DNA of 33,892 nucleotides from Brevundimonas sp. UBA4553. Its GTDB lineage: Bacteria; Pseudomonadota; Alphaproteobacteria; Caulobacterales; Caulobacteraceae. The stretch is from assembly GCF_002387245.1 (NCBI RefSeq), contig NZ_DGLD01000005.1, positions 1 to 33,892 on the forward strand, read 5' to 3'. Within the stretch, counting starts at the first letter, position 1. Each line of letters starts with the position of its first letter. The notes beneath the pieces were generated by a model. It was not told the DNA's origin. It worked only from the letters and a program-made list of their open reading frames with translations, and did no database searches. Position numbers and translations under genes: made by a program. Positions 17,179 through 25,828 of the stretch are shown piece by piece.

Positions 17179-18671
17179 CGGAACGGAACGCGATCGAAAC
17201 GCGACTGCCCATACGCCCCCACGACGAGACGGGCCTGACCGCACGACTGCATGACGCGCGCCTGCCTGACGTCTGGCGCGAGCGCCTCACCCCACGCGCG
17301 CCCGACGGCCTCTCCAGCCGCCTGCTGCTTCTGACCGTGGCCTTCACCCTGGCCGTCGCCGCCCTGATCATCGTCCCCAGCGCCGCCTCCTTCCAGGAAA
17401 GGTGGCTGATGGACCGGCTGCAGGCCGCCGAACTGGCCTCCGTCGGGGTCGAAGCCCTGCCCTATTCCGCCGTCGAGGATTCCACCGCCGAGCAACTGCT
17501 CAGCATCGGGGGGGTCCAGTCCGTGGTCGTCGGCGAGCAGGGCGTACGCCGCCTGCTGCTGCAGGCCCCCAACCTGCCGCGCGCGCCAGAACTGATAGAC
17601 CTGCGCCAGCGCAATGTCGGCGCCCGGCTGCTGGACCCATGGAAGACCCTGTTCGGCCACCCCGACCGCTCGCTACGAGTGCAGGCCAAGCCACGCTATC
17701 GCTCGGGAGACTTCATCGAGATTCTGGCCCCGGCCCAGCCGCTGAAGATCGAGCTGAAATCCTTCCTGTTGAACAGCCTGACCATGTCTCTGCTGATCGC
17801 GGTGGTGGCCGGCGGACTGCTCTACGCCTCGCTGTCCTTCCTGGTTCTGGCGCCGCTTCGGCGGGTGACCCGCGCAATCGAGCGCTTCGCCGCCGACGCC
17901 GAAAGCCCGGCCGAAACGCCGTCGGATCGCAAGGACGAGATCGGCAGGGTCGAGCGCGAACTGGCCCGGATGCAGGAAGAAGTGCGTCAGTCCCTGCGCT
18001 CGCGCGCCCGTCTGGTGGCCTTGGGCGAGGCGGTGGCCAAGATCAACCACGACCTGCGCAACATGCTGACCTCCGCCCAGATGGCGTCCGAGCGCCTGTC
18101 CAGCTCCTCTGACCCCCTGGTGGCCAAGGCCCTGCCCCGGCTGGAGCGCGCCCTGGGCCGCGCCGCCGCCCTGGCCCGCAATGTGTTGGAGTATGGCAAG
18201 TCCGAAGAGGCCGCGCCCCAGTTGCAGAAGATGCTGCTGGCCCGGGTCGTCGCCGTCGCCGCCGAGGACGCGGGGCTGGAGGAGGACGGCGTGCGCCTGG
18301 TGCGCGACCTGCCCGCTCGTTTCACCGTCAGCGCCGACAACGACCAGCTGCACCGCATATTGGTCAATCTGATGCGCAACGCCCGGCAGGCGATCGAGAG
18401 CGATCCCACGGGAGGCGGGCAGGGCCGGATCACCGTTCGCGCCGAGACCCGCGACGGCGTGCTGGCGCTACAGATCACCGACGACGGCCCCGGCATCCCC
18501 GAGCGCCTGGCCGGACGCCTGTTCGAACCCTTTGTCAGCGGCCGCGCGTCTGAGGGCACAGGTCTGGGGCTGACGATTTCGCGCGAGTTGGCGGCCAACC
18601 ACGGCGGCGAACTGCGTCTGCTGGACACGGGTCCGGAAGGCACGACATTTGAGTTGCGTCTGCCCGCTTGA
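17175..18671 (+). CDS. Sensor histidine kinase
   Basis: The 498-residue kinase has membrane segments at about 48-68 and 203-227 around a periplasmic sensor region of about 130 residues. A HAMP-like linker follows (to about 275), then a dimerisation domain with phospho-acceptor H292 in INHDLRN, then a HATPase domain with NLMRNARQAIE (N box), DDGPGIPE (G1) and GTGLGLTIS (G2). INHDLRNML differs from the common SHELRTPL, so it belongs to a less common HisKA group. The ATG overlaps the VTT gene stop (ATGA). No response regulator gene is adjacent, so the partner is elsewhere. Confidence 0.92.
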   Translation: MTERNAIETRLPIRPHDETGLTARLHDARLPDVWRERLTPRAPDGLSSRLLLLTVAFTLAVAALIIVPSAASFQERWLMDRLQAAELASVGVEALPYSAVEDSTAEQLLSIGGVQSVVVGEQGVRRLLLQAPNLPRAPELIDLRQRNVGARLLDPWKTLFGHPDRSLRVQAKPRYRSGDFIEILAPAQPLKIELKSFLLNSLTMSLLIAVVAGGLLYASLSFLVLAPLRRVTRAIERFAADAESPAETPSDRKDEIGRVERELARMQEEVRQSLRSRARLVALGEAVAKINHDLRNMLTSAQMASERLSSSSDPLVAKALPRLERALGRAAALARNVLEYGKSEEAAPQLQKMLLARVVAVAAEDAGLEEDGVRLVRDLPARFTVSADNDQLHRILVNLMRNARQAIESDPTGGGQGRITVRAETRDGVLALQITDDGPGIPERLAGRLFEPFVSGRASEGTGLGLTISRELAANHGGELRLLDTGPEGTTFELRLPA

Positions 18672-18769
18672 TGCGCGGCGCAGCCATTTACCACCTTGAG
18701 CGTTTGTTCGGGCTACAGTCGGAAAAGCCAAGCTTCGATCCGATCTAATCGCCTGGCAAGGATACGCCC

Positions 18770-19252
18770 ATGACCGATGCTTTTCGCCTTTGCAGCGCCG
18801 CCCTCCTCGCGGCCTCTCTCAGCGCCTTCGTGATGCCCGCAGAAGCCCAGACCCCCAAGTCAGGACAGGCGGTTCAGGCGGCGTCCAGCGATCCCGTGGC
18901 GGAGCTGCTGCTTCGACAGGGCGAGCGCTATCGCCGCGCCCCGGATGCGGCTCAGGATCCGGACGAACTGCGCCGCACCCAAGCCCTGAACGCGGAAATC
19001 GCGGCCCAGAACGATCTGGCCGAAAACGAGGATCGCGCCAATGCTGCGGCCCATGCCAAGGCCCAGGCCGCCTATCAGTCACAGCTGGAGGCTGCCGAGG
19101 CCGACCGGATACGCCACAAGTCCGACCTCAACACCGCCGCCCAGGCCCAGGCCGACTATGAGCGGCAGATGGCCGACTGGCGGGCCACAGTGGCCGCCTG
19201 CGAACGCGGAGACAGGGCCCGCTGCAACGCCGGACGTCAGCCTTCGAAATGA
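18770..19252 (+). CDS. Small secreted alanine/glutamine-rich helical protein
   Basis: The 160-residue protein has a signal peptide (MTDAFRLCSAALLAASLSAF, cleaved after AEA near residue 26). The mature part is rich in A, Q, E and D with heptad-like spacing over about 70-140, suggesting one long helix or coiled coil. Two cysteines near the end (CERGDRARC) could form a disulfide in the periplasm. AAGGA precedes the ATG. I do not know the family and give no function. Confidence 0.78.
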   Translation: MTDAFRLCSAALLAASLSAFVMPAEAQTPKSGQAVQAASSDPVAELLLRQGERYRRAPDAAQDPDELRRTQALNAEIAAQNDLAENEDRANAAAHAKAQAAYQSQLEAAEADRIRHKSDLNTAAQAQADYERQMADWRATVAACERGDRARCNAGRQPSK

Positions 19253-19339
19253 CAGCGACGACATGCGCGGATGCATCGGCGCGATAACGGCGCACGGCTG
19301 AACCAACCGGCGCCGCTATAACCAGACATATGGCTGGGC

Positions 19340-20383
19340 TCAGCCCTCGGCGGTCTCGCGACGTTTCATCATGGCGTCGAAGCTGTCCCAGACGCCGTCA
19401 GCGCCGTGCCAGGAACCTTGCGTCGCCGCCTTGGAGTATTCGGTGGCGCGCGCCTCGAAGAAGTTGGCGTGCTCGACGCCCGACAGCAACGACTGAAGCC
19501 AGGGCAGCGGATTTTCCGTCACGCCGTAGACTTCCGGCAGTTGCAGTTGGCGCAGGCGCCAGTCGGCGATGAAGCGGATGTACTGCTTGATGTCGTCCGG
19601 CGTCATGCCGTGGACCGGGCCCATTTCGAAAGCCAGGTCGATGAATTTGTCTTCCATCTCGACCACGGTCTTGCAGCAGTCGACGATGTCGTCAGCCACA
19701 GCCTTGGTGACGGCGCCCGTCTCCTTGTTGAAGGCGTGATAGAGCTTGATGATGCCTTCGCAGTGCAGGCTTTCGTCGCGCACCGACCAGCTGACGATCT
19801 GGCCCATGCCCTTCATCTTGGACTGGCGCGGGAAGTTCATCAGCATGGCGAAGCTGGCGAACAGCTGAAGCCCTTCGGAGAAGCCGCCGAACATGGCGAG
19901 CGTCCGGCAGATGTCGGCGTCGGTGTCGACCCCGAACTGGCCCATGAAGTCATGCTTGTCGCGCATGGCCTCGTATTCCATGAAGGCGCCGAACTCGCTC
20001 TCGGGCATGCCGATGGTTTCGAGCAGCAGGGCGTAGGCCGCGATATGGATCGTCTCCATATTGGCGAAGGACGCCAGCATCATCTTCACTTCGGTCGGTT
20101 TGAACACCCGGCCGTAGCGTTCCATGTAGTTGTCCTGGACCTCAATGTCGGCCTGGGTGAAGAAGCGGAAGATCTGCGTCAGCAGGTTGCGCTCGCTGTC
20201 CGTCAGGTTGGCGGCCCAGTCCTTGACGTCCTCGCCCAGCGGCACCTCTTCGGGCATCCAGTGGACCTGCTGCTGCTTCTTCCACATGTCGAAGGCCCAC
20301 GGATAGCGGAAGGGCTTGTAAGCAGCCGAGGGGGTCAGCAGTCCGGCCGTTCCGGGACGGATGATCGAGGAGTGGGCGTTCAT
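19340..20383 (-). CDS. nrdB: Ribonucleotide reductase class I, beta (radical) subunit
   Basis: The 347-residue subunit carries the diiron-tyrosyl cofactor. ETIHIAAY supplies ligands E110 and H113 and the radical tyrosine Y117, in the E-x2-H-x3-Y spacing of class Ia/Ib. Later ligands are expected in the DESLHCEG and EMEDKFIDLAF regions. No N-terminal ATP-cone is present. I prefer ATG 20383 over the preceding TTG. The alpha subunit gene is 5.4 kb away on the other strand, so the pair is not an operon, but an NrdR-type box lies about 107 bases upstream. The gene stands alone, with an 87-base gap to the convergent secreted-protein gene. Confidence 0.96.
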   Translation of the reverse strand: MNAHSSIIRPGTAGLLTPSAAYKPFRYPWAFDMWKKQQQVHWMPEEVPLGEDVKDWAANLTDSERNLLTQIFRFFTQADIEVQDNYMERYGRVFKPTEVKMMLASFANMETIHIAAYALLLETIGMPESEFGAFMEYEAMRDKHDFMGQFGVDTDADICRTLAMFGGFSEGLQLFASFAMLMNFPRQSKMKGMGQIVSWSVRDESLHCEGIIKLYHAFNKETGAVTKAVADDIVDCCKTVVEMEDKFIDLAFEMGPVHGMTPDDIKQYIRFIADWRLRQLQLPEVYGVTENPLPWLQSLLSGVEHANFFEARATEYSKAATQGSWHGADGVWDSFDAMMKRRETAEG

Positions 20384-20489
20384 CAAAATGACCTGAAGCG
20401 AATCCGGGAGAAGTGAGTTTCACCATGCGTCCGACGCGTCCCGGCGCCAAGTCGGAATGCGCCTATCTTGCGATCACATTTTCACCCGA

Positions 20490-20505
20490 CCGCTAGATGT
20501 GGTGG
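20490..20505 (-). promoter_or_regulatory. NrdR-type box upstream of nrdB
   Basis: Read on the minus strand, CCACCACATCTAGCGG matches the nrdA-proximal box ACACCATATCTAGTGT at 12 of 16 positions, including the shared ATCTAG core. It lies about 107 bases upstream of the nrdB start. NrdR is the ATP/dATP-sensing repressor of ribonucleotide reductase genes. No good second box 31-32 bases away was found, so this is weaker than the nrdA site. It also lies in the upstream region of the divergent GST gene. Confidence 0.5.
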
Positions 20506-20538
20506 TCGACAGACAATCAGATGGGGAGAAGCCTGGGG

Positions 20539-21183
20539 ATGAGTTTCACGCTTTACGGCGCCGCTGGCTCGGGATCGGTCCCGGTCGAGGCGGCCATGAC
20601 CCTGATCGGACTGGACTATCGCGTCATCGAGGCCGTGACCTGGGAAGGCGAAGCCGAGCGCGAGAAAGTGGCCGCCGCCAATCCCATGCGCCAGATCCCG
20701 GCCCTGATCACGCCAGAGGGTGACACGATCACCGAAAGCGCCGCCATCCTGATCTGGCTGGCTGACACCTATCCGCAAGCCCGCCTCGGGCCGGCGCCCA
20801 GCGATCCGCGCCGGGCGCAGTTTCTGCGTTGGATGATCTTCATCCCCGCCTCGATCTATTCCCTGTTCTGGGTGCGGGATGTGCCGTCGCGACTGGTCGG
20901 GGACGATGTCGGCGCGCAGGACGAATTGAAGCGGCGCACCGCAGAGCGCATCGCCGATTGCTGGCGGGTGATGGACGAACAGATCACGCCGGGCCGGTTT
21001 CTCATGGGGGACGAGCCAGGCGTGCTGGACCTCTATGTCGCCGTCGCCAGTCGTTGGACGCCACGCCGCGCGCGCTTCTACACCGAGGCGCCCCGCATGA
21101 GCGAGGTCGTGCGCAGGGTGGACGCCCTGCCCTCCTTGCAGCAGTTCTGGGCCAAACGCTTTCCCTTCGAGGACGAGGCCTAG
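20539..21183 (+). CDS. Glutathione S-transferase family protein
   Basis: The 214-residue protein has the GST two-domain plan. The thioredoxin-like half begins MSFTLYGAAGSGSVPVE and holds RQIPAL with the cis-proline and DTITESAAIL with the glutathione-binding E-S pair. A helical C-terminal half contains GVLDLYVAVAS at the N-cap position. The SGS near residues 10-12 is the likely catalytic serine patch, as in bacterial beta- or zeta-like groups; class is uncertain. The ATG at 20539 follows a GGGG stretch; upstream in-frame ATGs lie in the nrdB regulatory region. Its TAG stop is embedded in a CTAG shared with the convergent hybrid kinase. Confidence 0.88.
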   Translation: MSFTLYGAAGSGSVPVEAAMTLIGLDYRVIEAVTWEGEAEREKVAAANPMRQIPALITPEGDTITESAAILIWLADTYPQARLGPAPSDPRRAQFLRWMIFIPASIYSLFWVRDVPSRLVGDDVGAQDELKRRTAERIADCWRVMDEQITPGRFLMGDEPGVLDLYVAVASRWTPRRARFYTEAPRMSEVVRRVDALPSLQQFWAKRFPFEDEA

Positions 21184-23297
21184 GCGGCGACCCTTTCCAG
21201 TCGGTGCGCGGCCGCCTGCATGGCCTGGTCGATGGCGGCGTAGAGACGCACGTGGGTGATGGGCTTGGCCAGATGACCGTCCATGCCGGCGTTCCGACAA
21301 CGCACGGCGTCTTCGGGCATGGCGTCCGCCGTCACCGCCAGAATCGGCGCCGCCGCCACCGGCGACGACAGGGCGCGGATCCGTTCCGTGGCTCCCAACC
21401 CGTCCAGGTGCGGCATTCGCACATCCATCAAAATCAGGTCGAATCCGCCTTCTCGCGCCCTTTCAACAGCCTCCAGACCGTCCTTGGCCTCGACCGTTTC
21501 GCAATCGGCGGCCGCCAGCATCAGGCGCATCATCTCCCGGTTGACCGGGTGGTCGTCCACGATCAGCACCCGCATCGCCCGCTCCACCTCGCTCGAAGGC
21601 GCGTCTTCAGAAACGCTGACTGGCGACAAGGGAACGGCGACGCTGAAGGTCGACCCCTGCCCCGGCGTGCTGACCACATCGATCCGTCCGCCCATGCGCC
21701 TGATCTGGGCCAGTGCCAGCGGCAGGCCGACGCCTGCGCCCATATGCTCACGACGAAGGGAATCATCGCTCTGGGCAAAGGCGTCGAACAATCTGGGCAT
21801 GAAGGCCGGATCGATGCCGCTGCCGGTGTCCGACACGACCACGGATAGAACCGCGCCGTCATGAGCCGCAGCCACGCGCACCTCGCCGCTGTCGGTGAAC
21901 TTGACGGCGTTGGAAATCACATGGTGCAAGGCTTGACGCAGGCGGCGACGGTCGCCGGTGAAGGCTCCGCGCGCCTCGGGCTCAATCGTCAGGATGAACG
22001 GCAGTCCCTTGGCCTCAGCGTTCAATCGCGCCGGCGCCGCCGCCTCCTGCAACAGGTCACTGACCATCAGCCGCTCGCTGGCGACAGCTTCGCCACCGCG
22101 AGAGAATTCGAGCACGTCCTCGACCAGCATCAGCATCGCCTCGCCCGACCGCCCGATGGCCTCGACCTGAGGCAAGACCTCGGGCGACAGATCGTTGCGC
22201 CGGGCCAGCAGGTCGGCGTAACCCGCGATGCCGTTCAGCGGCGTGCGCATCTCATGGCTCATCAGGGCCAGGAATCGGGACTTCGCGGCGTCCGACCGTT
22301 CAGCCCGCGCCTGGGCCTCCATGGCGACGGCGTTGCGCGCTTGCAGACGTTCCACCAACCGCCGACGCTGGCTCATCAGGGTGCTGAGCGGCAGCGCCGT
22401 GACGACGGTCACCAGAAGGAAGACATAGTAGCCGCCCATCTGCCGCATCCGCAGCGGCAGGCCTGCCAGATCCGGAATGTCCTCCACGGCGCCCAGCATC
22501 ATCGGCCCGTGACCCGTCAGGGTGCCGACCCCGCTGATCACCGTCACCACGATCAGCGCCAGCGCCGTCCAGGGCGGGGACAGGCGGAACGCGATCAGCA
22601 TCAGCGGCGGCAGGACCGCAAAGGCCATGGATGACGGTTGGCTGAACACCCAGGCTGTGACCGCAGCGAGCAGAAGAAACAGCAGGGCCGCCTCGGGAAC
22701 GCCCGCCGTGCTGGCGGCGCGATCCAGACTGAAGCGATGGGTCCGCGCCAGCAGCAGCAGGGTTGGCGTGACGATCAGCAGCCCCAGCAACTCCATGCCG
22801 AACATATGCTGCCAGACGAAGATCGCCATGGTCGGCGAATAGTCGCGCAAGGCTATGCCCAGGCCGACCGCGGCCGTCGTGCTGAGCACCACGGCCGGCG
22901 CCGCCGCCGCCAGGGCGAAGGCGAACAGCCGTCGCGGCCGTCGCATGTCCAGCGCCGCCCCGCCCAGCCGTCGCGCCAGAACGCCGGCGACCAGCACCTG
23001 ACCGAGGTTCAGGACCACATTGGTCCAGAGGAAAGGCAGACCATCACCTCGCAAGACGTTGCTGCCCAGATTCAACATAACGCAGGCCAGAAGCACGGCC
23101 ACGGCCTGGCGTCGATGCAACTGCAGCAGGGCGGCCAGCATGACGCCGTTGGCCGGCCAGACGATCACGGCCTGGAAGGTGCTGGCGCTCCAATGGCCCA
23201 GCAGCAGGCAAACGGCGAATAGAAGAACATAAAGCAATGGCGGAGGGCCCGCCTCTCGCCCCGCATCATGGCGAAACAACCGCCAGCGTCCCGCCAT
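21180..23297 (-). CDS. MASE1-type hybrid sensor histidine kinase with receiver domain
   Basis: The 705-residue protein combines sensing and relay. Residues 20-310 form a MASE1-like block of eight or so membrane segments, with WPANGVMLAALL the usual MASE1 mark. A HisKA domain follows with H348 in MSHEMRTPLNG, then HATPase (N463 in ISNAVKF, DTGSGID, GAGVGLPLA). A C-terminal receiver has D581-D582, phospho-acceptor D625 in LILMDVRMP and K678. With no phosphotransfer (Hpt) domain, an external Hpt protein is likely needed. The start at 23297 has GAGG 7 bases upstream; ATG 23366 and GTG 23378 are longer in-frame alternatives. The ligand is unknown. Confidence 0.9.
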   Translation of the reverse strand: MAGRWRLFRHDAGREAGPPPLLYVLLFAVCLLLGHWSASTFQAVIVWPANGVMLAALLQLHRRQAVAVLLACVMLNLGSNVLRGDGLPFLWTNVVLNLGQVLVAGVLARRLGGAALDMRRPRRLFAFALAAAAPAVVLSTTAAVGLGIALRDYSPTMAIFVWQHMFGMELLGLLIVTPTLLLLARTHRFSLDRAASTAGVPEAALLFLLLAAVTAWVFSQPSSMAFAVLPPLMLIAFRLSPPWTALALIVVTVISGVGTLTGHGPMMLGAVEDIPDLAGLPLRMRQMGGYYVFLLVTVVTALPLSTLMSQRRRLVERLQARNAVAMEAQARAERSDAAKSRFLALMSHEMRTPLNGIAGYADLLARRNDLSPEVLPQVEAIGRSGEAMLMLVEDVLEFSRGGEAVASERLMVSDLLQEAAAPARLNAEAKGLPFILTIEPEARGAFTGDRRRLRQALHHVISNAVKFTDSGEVRVAAAHDGAVLSVVVSDTGSGIDPAFMPRLFDAFAQSDDSLRREHMGAGVGLPLALAQIRRMGGRIDVVSTPGQGSTFSVAVPLSPVSVSEDAPSSEVERAMRVLIVDDHPVNREMMRLMLAAADCETVEAKDGLEAVERAREGGFDLILMDVRMPHLDGLGATERIRALSSPVAAAPILAVTADAMPEDAVRCRNAGMDGHLAKPITHVRLYAAIDQAMQAAAHRLERVAA

Positions 23298-23399
23298 GCT
23301 CGAACCTCGCCCTATCCCCACGATGATGGTGACCGGCAAATGTAAAAGAATCCTGCGCAGTCCCATGCGCGGAAACACTTACATATAATGCGGGTATCT

Positions 23400-24719
23400 T
23401 CAGATCAGGCCCATCGTTCGAGCTTCGGCTTCGAGACCTGCCCGGAACTGCGGCGCGGCCAGGCCGATCAGGGCGCGGGCTCGCTGATCCACCGTCATAC
23501 CGCGCAGATTGACCCAGCCGTGCTCGGTGACGACGATCTGGGTGTCATTGCGGGGCGTCGTCACCGGCCCGTCCAGCTTGGCGACGATGCGCGACGCCGT
23601 CCCCCTGGCCGCTGTCGAATGACAGGCGATGATCGACTTGCCGCCCGGTGACGCCGAAGCGCCGCGGACAAAGTCCAGTTGCCCGCCCGCAGCCGTGTAC
23701 TGCCGCCCTTTGAGGTACTCCGAACAACAGGCGCCGAAGAGATCGATCTGGAGCGTGGCGTTTACCGACACCATTTGCGCGTTGCGGGCGATCACCGCCG
23801 GATCGTTCACATAGTCGACGGGATGCGCCTCGACCGCCGGATTTTCATGCAGAAAGTCGTAGGTCGCGCGATCGCCCATCGAAAAGGTGAAGACCGTCTT
23901 GCCCGGATGTAGCGTCTTCCTGGCGTTGGTCACAGCGCCGGCCCGCACCAGTTCCACCAGACCCGGCGTGAGCATCTCGGTGTGGATGCCCAGATCGACG
24001 TGGTCATGCAGGGCCGCGCAGACGGCGTCCGGCAAGGCGCCGATGCCCATCTGCAAGGTCGACCCGTTCTCGATCAGGCCGGCGATAAGCCCGCCGATGA
24101 TCAGGTCCTGCGGCTGCTGCGCCGCCTTGCCCGCTTCCAGCAGGGGCGCAGCGTGTTCGACCAGGGCCGTGACCTGCGACACATGCACCGTGCAGTCGCC
24201 AAAGACGCGCGGCATGTGCGGATTGACCTCCAGAATCACCCGCCTGGCCGTCTTCGACGCCGCCAAGGCGTAGTCAGTATTGGTGCCAAAGCTGAAATAG
24301 CCGTCGGCGTCCATCGGCGAGACCGTAGCCAAGAGGGTGTCCACCCCGATCTCGTGTGTCAGAACCCTGGGCGTCTGCTGAAAGCCGGTCGGTACGAACC
24401 AGACGGCCTGGCGCCCCGCCTCGACGCCCCGCGCCTCCAGCCCTCGTTCGATCGCGCCGTGGAACAGGCTGTGGGGACGCAGCCGGTCGGTCAGGTCGAA
24501 ACGCAGCACCGTCTCGCCGGCGATGGCCGTGGACAGCAGGTAGTAGATGTTGATGTCGCCGACCTCGCGGGCCTCCGCCCTGTCGGCCAGCGCCTTCAGC
24601 AACGCGGGCGGCTGGCCCACGCCCAGCGCCATGGCGATCCTGGCGCCCGACGGAATCAGGGCCGCGGCGGCGGCGGGCGACATCAGACGCTCAGCATAGG
24701 GAGCGGCGTATTGGGTCAT
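23400..24719 (-). CDS. Acetyl-CoA hydrolase/transferase family protein
   Basis: The 439-residue protein belongs to the CoA-transferase family I group that includes acetyl-CoA hydrolase, succinyl-CoA:acetate transferase and 4-hydroxybutyrate CoA-transferase. Marks are SPMDADGYFSFG, QMGIGALPDAV in the oxyanion region, GIHTEMLTPGLVEL with the likely catalytic glutamate, and the C-terminal VTEHGWVNLRGMT. It should move CoA between a short acyl-CoA and a carboxylate, or hydrolyse it; which acid is not decidable here. GAGGA lies 5 bases before the ATG. It is 67 bases downstream of the PAP2 gene on the same strand. Confidence 0.9.
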   Translation of the reverse strand: MTQYAAPYAERLMSPAAAAALIPSGARIAMALGVGQPPALLKALADRAEAREVGDINIYYLLSTAIAGETVLRFDLTDRLRPHSLFHGAIERGLEARGVEAGRQAVWFVPTGFQQTPRVLTHEIGVDTLLATVSPMDADGYFSFGTNTDYALAASKTARRVILEVNPHMPRVFGDCTVHVSQVTALVEHAAPLLEAGKAAQQPQDLIIGGLIAGLIENGSTLQMGIGALPDAVCAALHDHVDLGIHTEMLTPGLVELVRAGAVTNARKTLHPGKTVFTFSMGDRATYDFLHENPAVEAHPVDYVNDPAVIARNAQMVSVNATLQIDLFGACCSEYLKGRQYTAAGGQLDFVRGASASPGGKSIIACHSTAARGTASRIVAKLDGPVTTPRNDTQIVVTEHGWVNLRGMTVDQRARALIGLAAPQFRAGLEAEARTMGLI

Positions 24720-24786
24720 GGCGTATCCTCGAACGGCCGTTCGACTCTGTTCGATCCGTTATCCGGCGCCCAGCCTGTCCCAGCCG

Positions 24787-25536
24787 CTAGACATTGGTCG
24801 AAGGCGTATCCTGAAGCGGCGCGTCGTGAAGGCGCTGGCGCCGCTCGACCGCATAGGCGGCCAGCCACAGCGCCATGGCCCAGGCCGCGCCGACGCTCCA
24901 CCCGGCGAACACATCCGAGGCCCAGTGCGCGCCCAGATAGATGCGGGTCAGACCGATCAGCAGGGCGATCAGCACGCCGCAGCCGAGCACATAGGCCTTC
25001 AGCCGCTTCTTCGGAAAGGCGCGCGTCAGCATGACCCCCAGCGTCAGATAGAAGACGGTAGACAGCAGGGCGTGGCCGGAAGGGAAGCTGGCGTTCAACG
25101 TCTCGACCGCCTGGAACTCCAGCGGCGGACGCTCGCGCTCGAACACGGCCTTCAGACCCTCGCTGAGGACAACGCCGCCGGCCAGACCGATCACCAGCAG
25201 CAGAGCCGACAACCGCTTGCCCTGGATCACCATGAAGCCGAGCGCGATCAGGGCGAACAGGGTCAGGACCGATATCCCCCCCAGAGAAGTCAGGTCGGCC
25301 GCCGCCTCGTGCAGCCACCACGGCCCCCAAGGGCGGCCCGGATCATCGGCGAAGGGCCGCACGGCGTGCAGCACCGCCTGGTCAAAGGCCTGACCATCAG
25401 CCTCCCGCATGTCGTCGGCCACCTCGATGAAGGTCAGCGTGCCCAGCGCGATCACCAGCAGGGCGGCAACGGCGGCGATTTCGGTGCGGGCCACACGCAG
25501 GGCGCGGGTCAGGAAGGCGGTGGGATGCGGAGCCAT
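24787..25536 (-). CDS. PAP2-family membrane phosphatase
   Basis: The 249-residue integral protein has about six membrane segments and the three acid-phosphatase motifs: KAVFERERP (129-137), PSGH (152-155) and TRIYLGAH (197-204). The third has T in place of the usual S. Family members act on lipid phosphates such as undecaprenyl pyrophosphate, phosphatidylglycerol phosphate or lipid A, at the periplasmic face. The chain is longer than simple BacA-replacing PgpB forms, with an extra loop at about 60-85. The gene is divergent from nrdA across a 292-base gap. Which lipid it uses cannot be read from the sequence. Confidence 0.9.
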   Translation of the reverse strand: MAPHPTAFLTRALRVARTEIAAVAALLVIALGTLTFIEVADDMREADGQAFDQAVLHAVRPFADDPGRPWGPWWLHEAAADLTSLGGISVLTLFALIALGFMVIQGKRLSALLLVIGLAGGVVLSEGLKAVFERERPPLEFQAVETLNASFPSGHALLSTVFYLTLGVMLTRAFPKKRLKAYVLGCGVLIALLIGLTRIYLGAHWASDVFAGWSVGAAWAMALWLAAYAVERRQRLHDAPLQDTPSTNV

Positions 25537-25646
25537 GGGCGGCTAACGGTCAAGCTAGGCAGGTGTTCCCGCCTGCTCCACATCACGCGTTTGTGATCAC
25601 TTGGAAACCATCACGACGCGACGGCTTGAGGATTGTCTTTTCCGAC

Positions 25647-25655
25647 TTTTCCACA
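25647..25655 (+). promoter_or_regulatory. DnaA box candidate upstream of nrdA
   Basis: TTTTCCACA matches the consensus TTWTNCACA exactly. It lies about 170 bases upstream of the nrdA start. In E. coli the nrdAB promoter is controlled by DnaA, so a DnaA site here would be sensible, but a 9-mer match can arise by chance. A GAATC (CcrM-type GANTC) site lies nearby at 25669-25673. Confidence 0.35.
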
Positions 25656-25732
25656 GGCCCTCAGGCGTGAATCTCCCGCCGCCCACATCGCTTGCCCAAG
25701 ATCAAGTCTTTACCTGCCATTAGCGATATGCG

Positions 25733-25748
25733 CCCATACATCTAGCCG
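25733..25748 (+). promoter_or_regulatory. Degenerate distal NrdR box upstream of nrdA
   Basis: CCCATACATCTAGCCG shares 8 of 16 positions with the proximal box, including ATCTAG, and starts exactly 31 bases before it. NrdR binds paired boxes about 31-32 bases apart, so the spacing supports the call despite weak sequence match. Confidence 0.4.
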
Positions 25749-25763
25749 AGCACGGGAACAGAG

Positions 25764-25779
25764 ACACCATATCTAGTGT
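25764..25779 (+). promoter_or_regulatory. Proximal NrdR box upstream of nrdA
   Basis: ACACCATATCTAGTGT closely fits the NrdR consensus ACACWATATATWGTGT and forms a near-perfect inverted repeat. It lies 50 bases upstream of the nrdA ATG, where bound NrdR would block transcription when dNTP levels are adequate. Confidence 0.8.
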
Positions 25780-25828
25780 TTCAAACCGGCACGGTCTTCT
25801 TACGATTTTGATCGGGGCAAGGATCAAC

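Noticed and set aside
20459..20474. Second NrdR box 31 bases from the nrdB site
   Set aside because: Only about 5 of 16 positions match, no better than chance.
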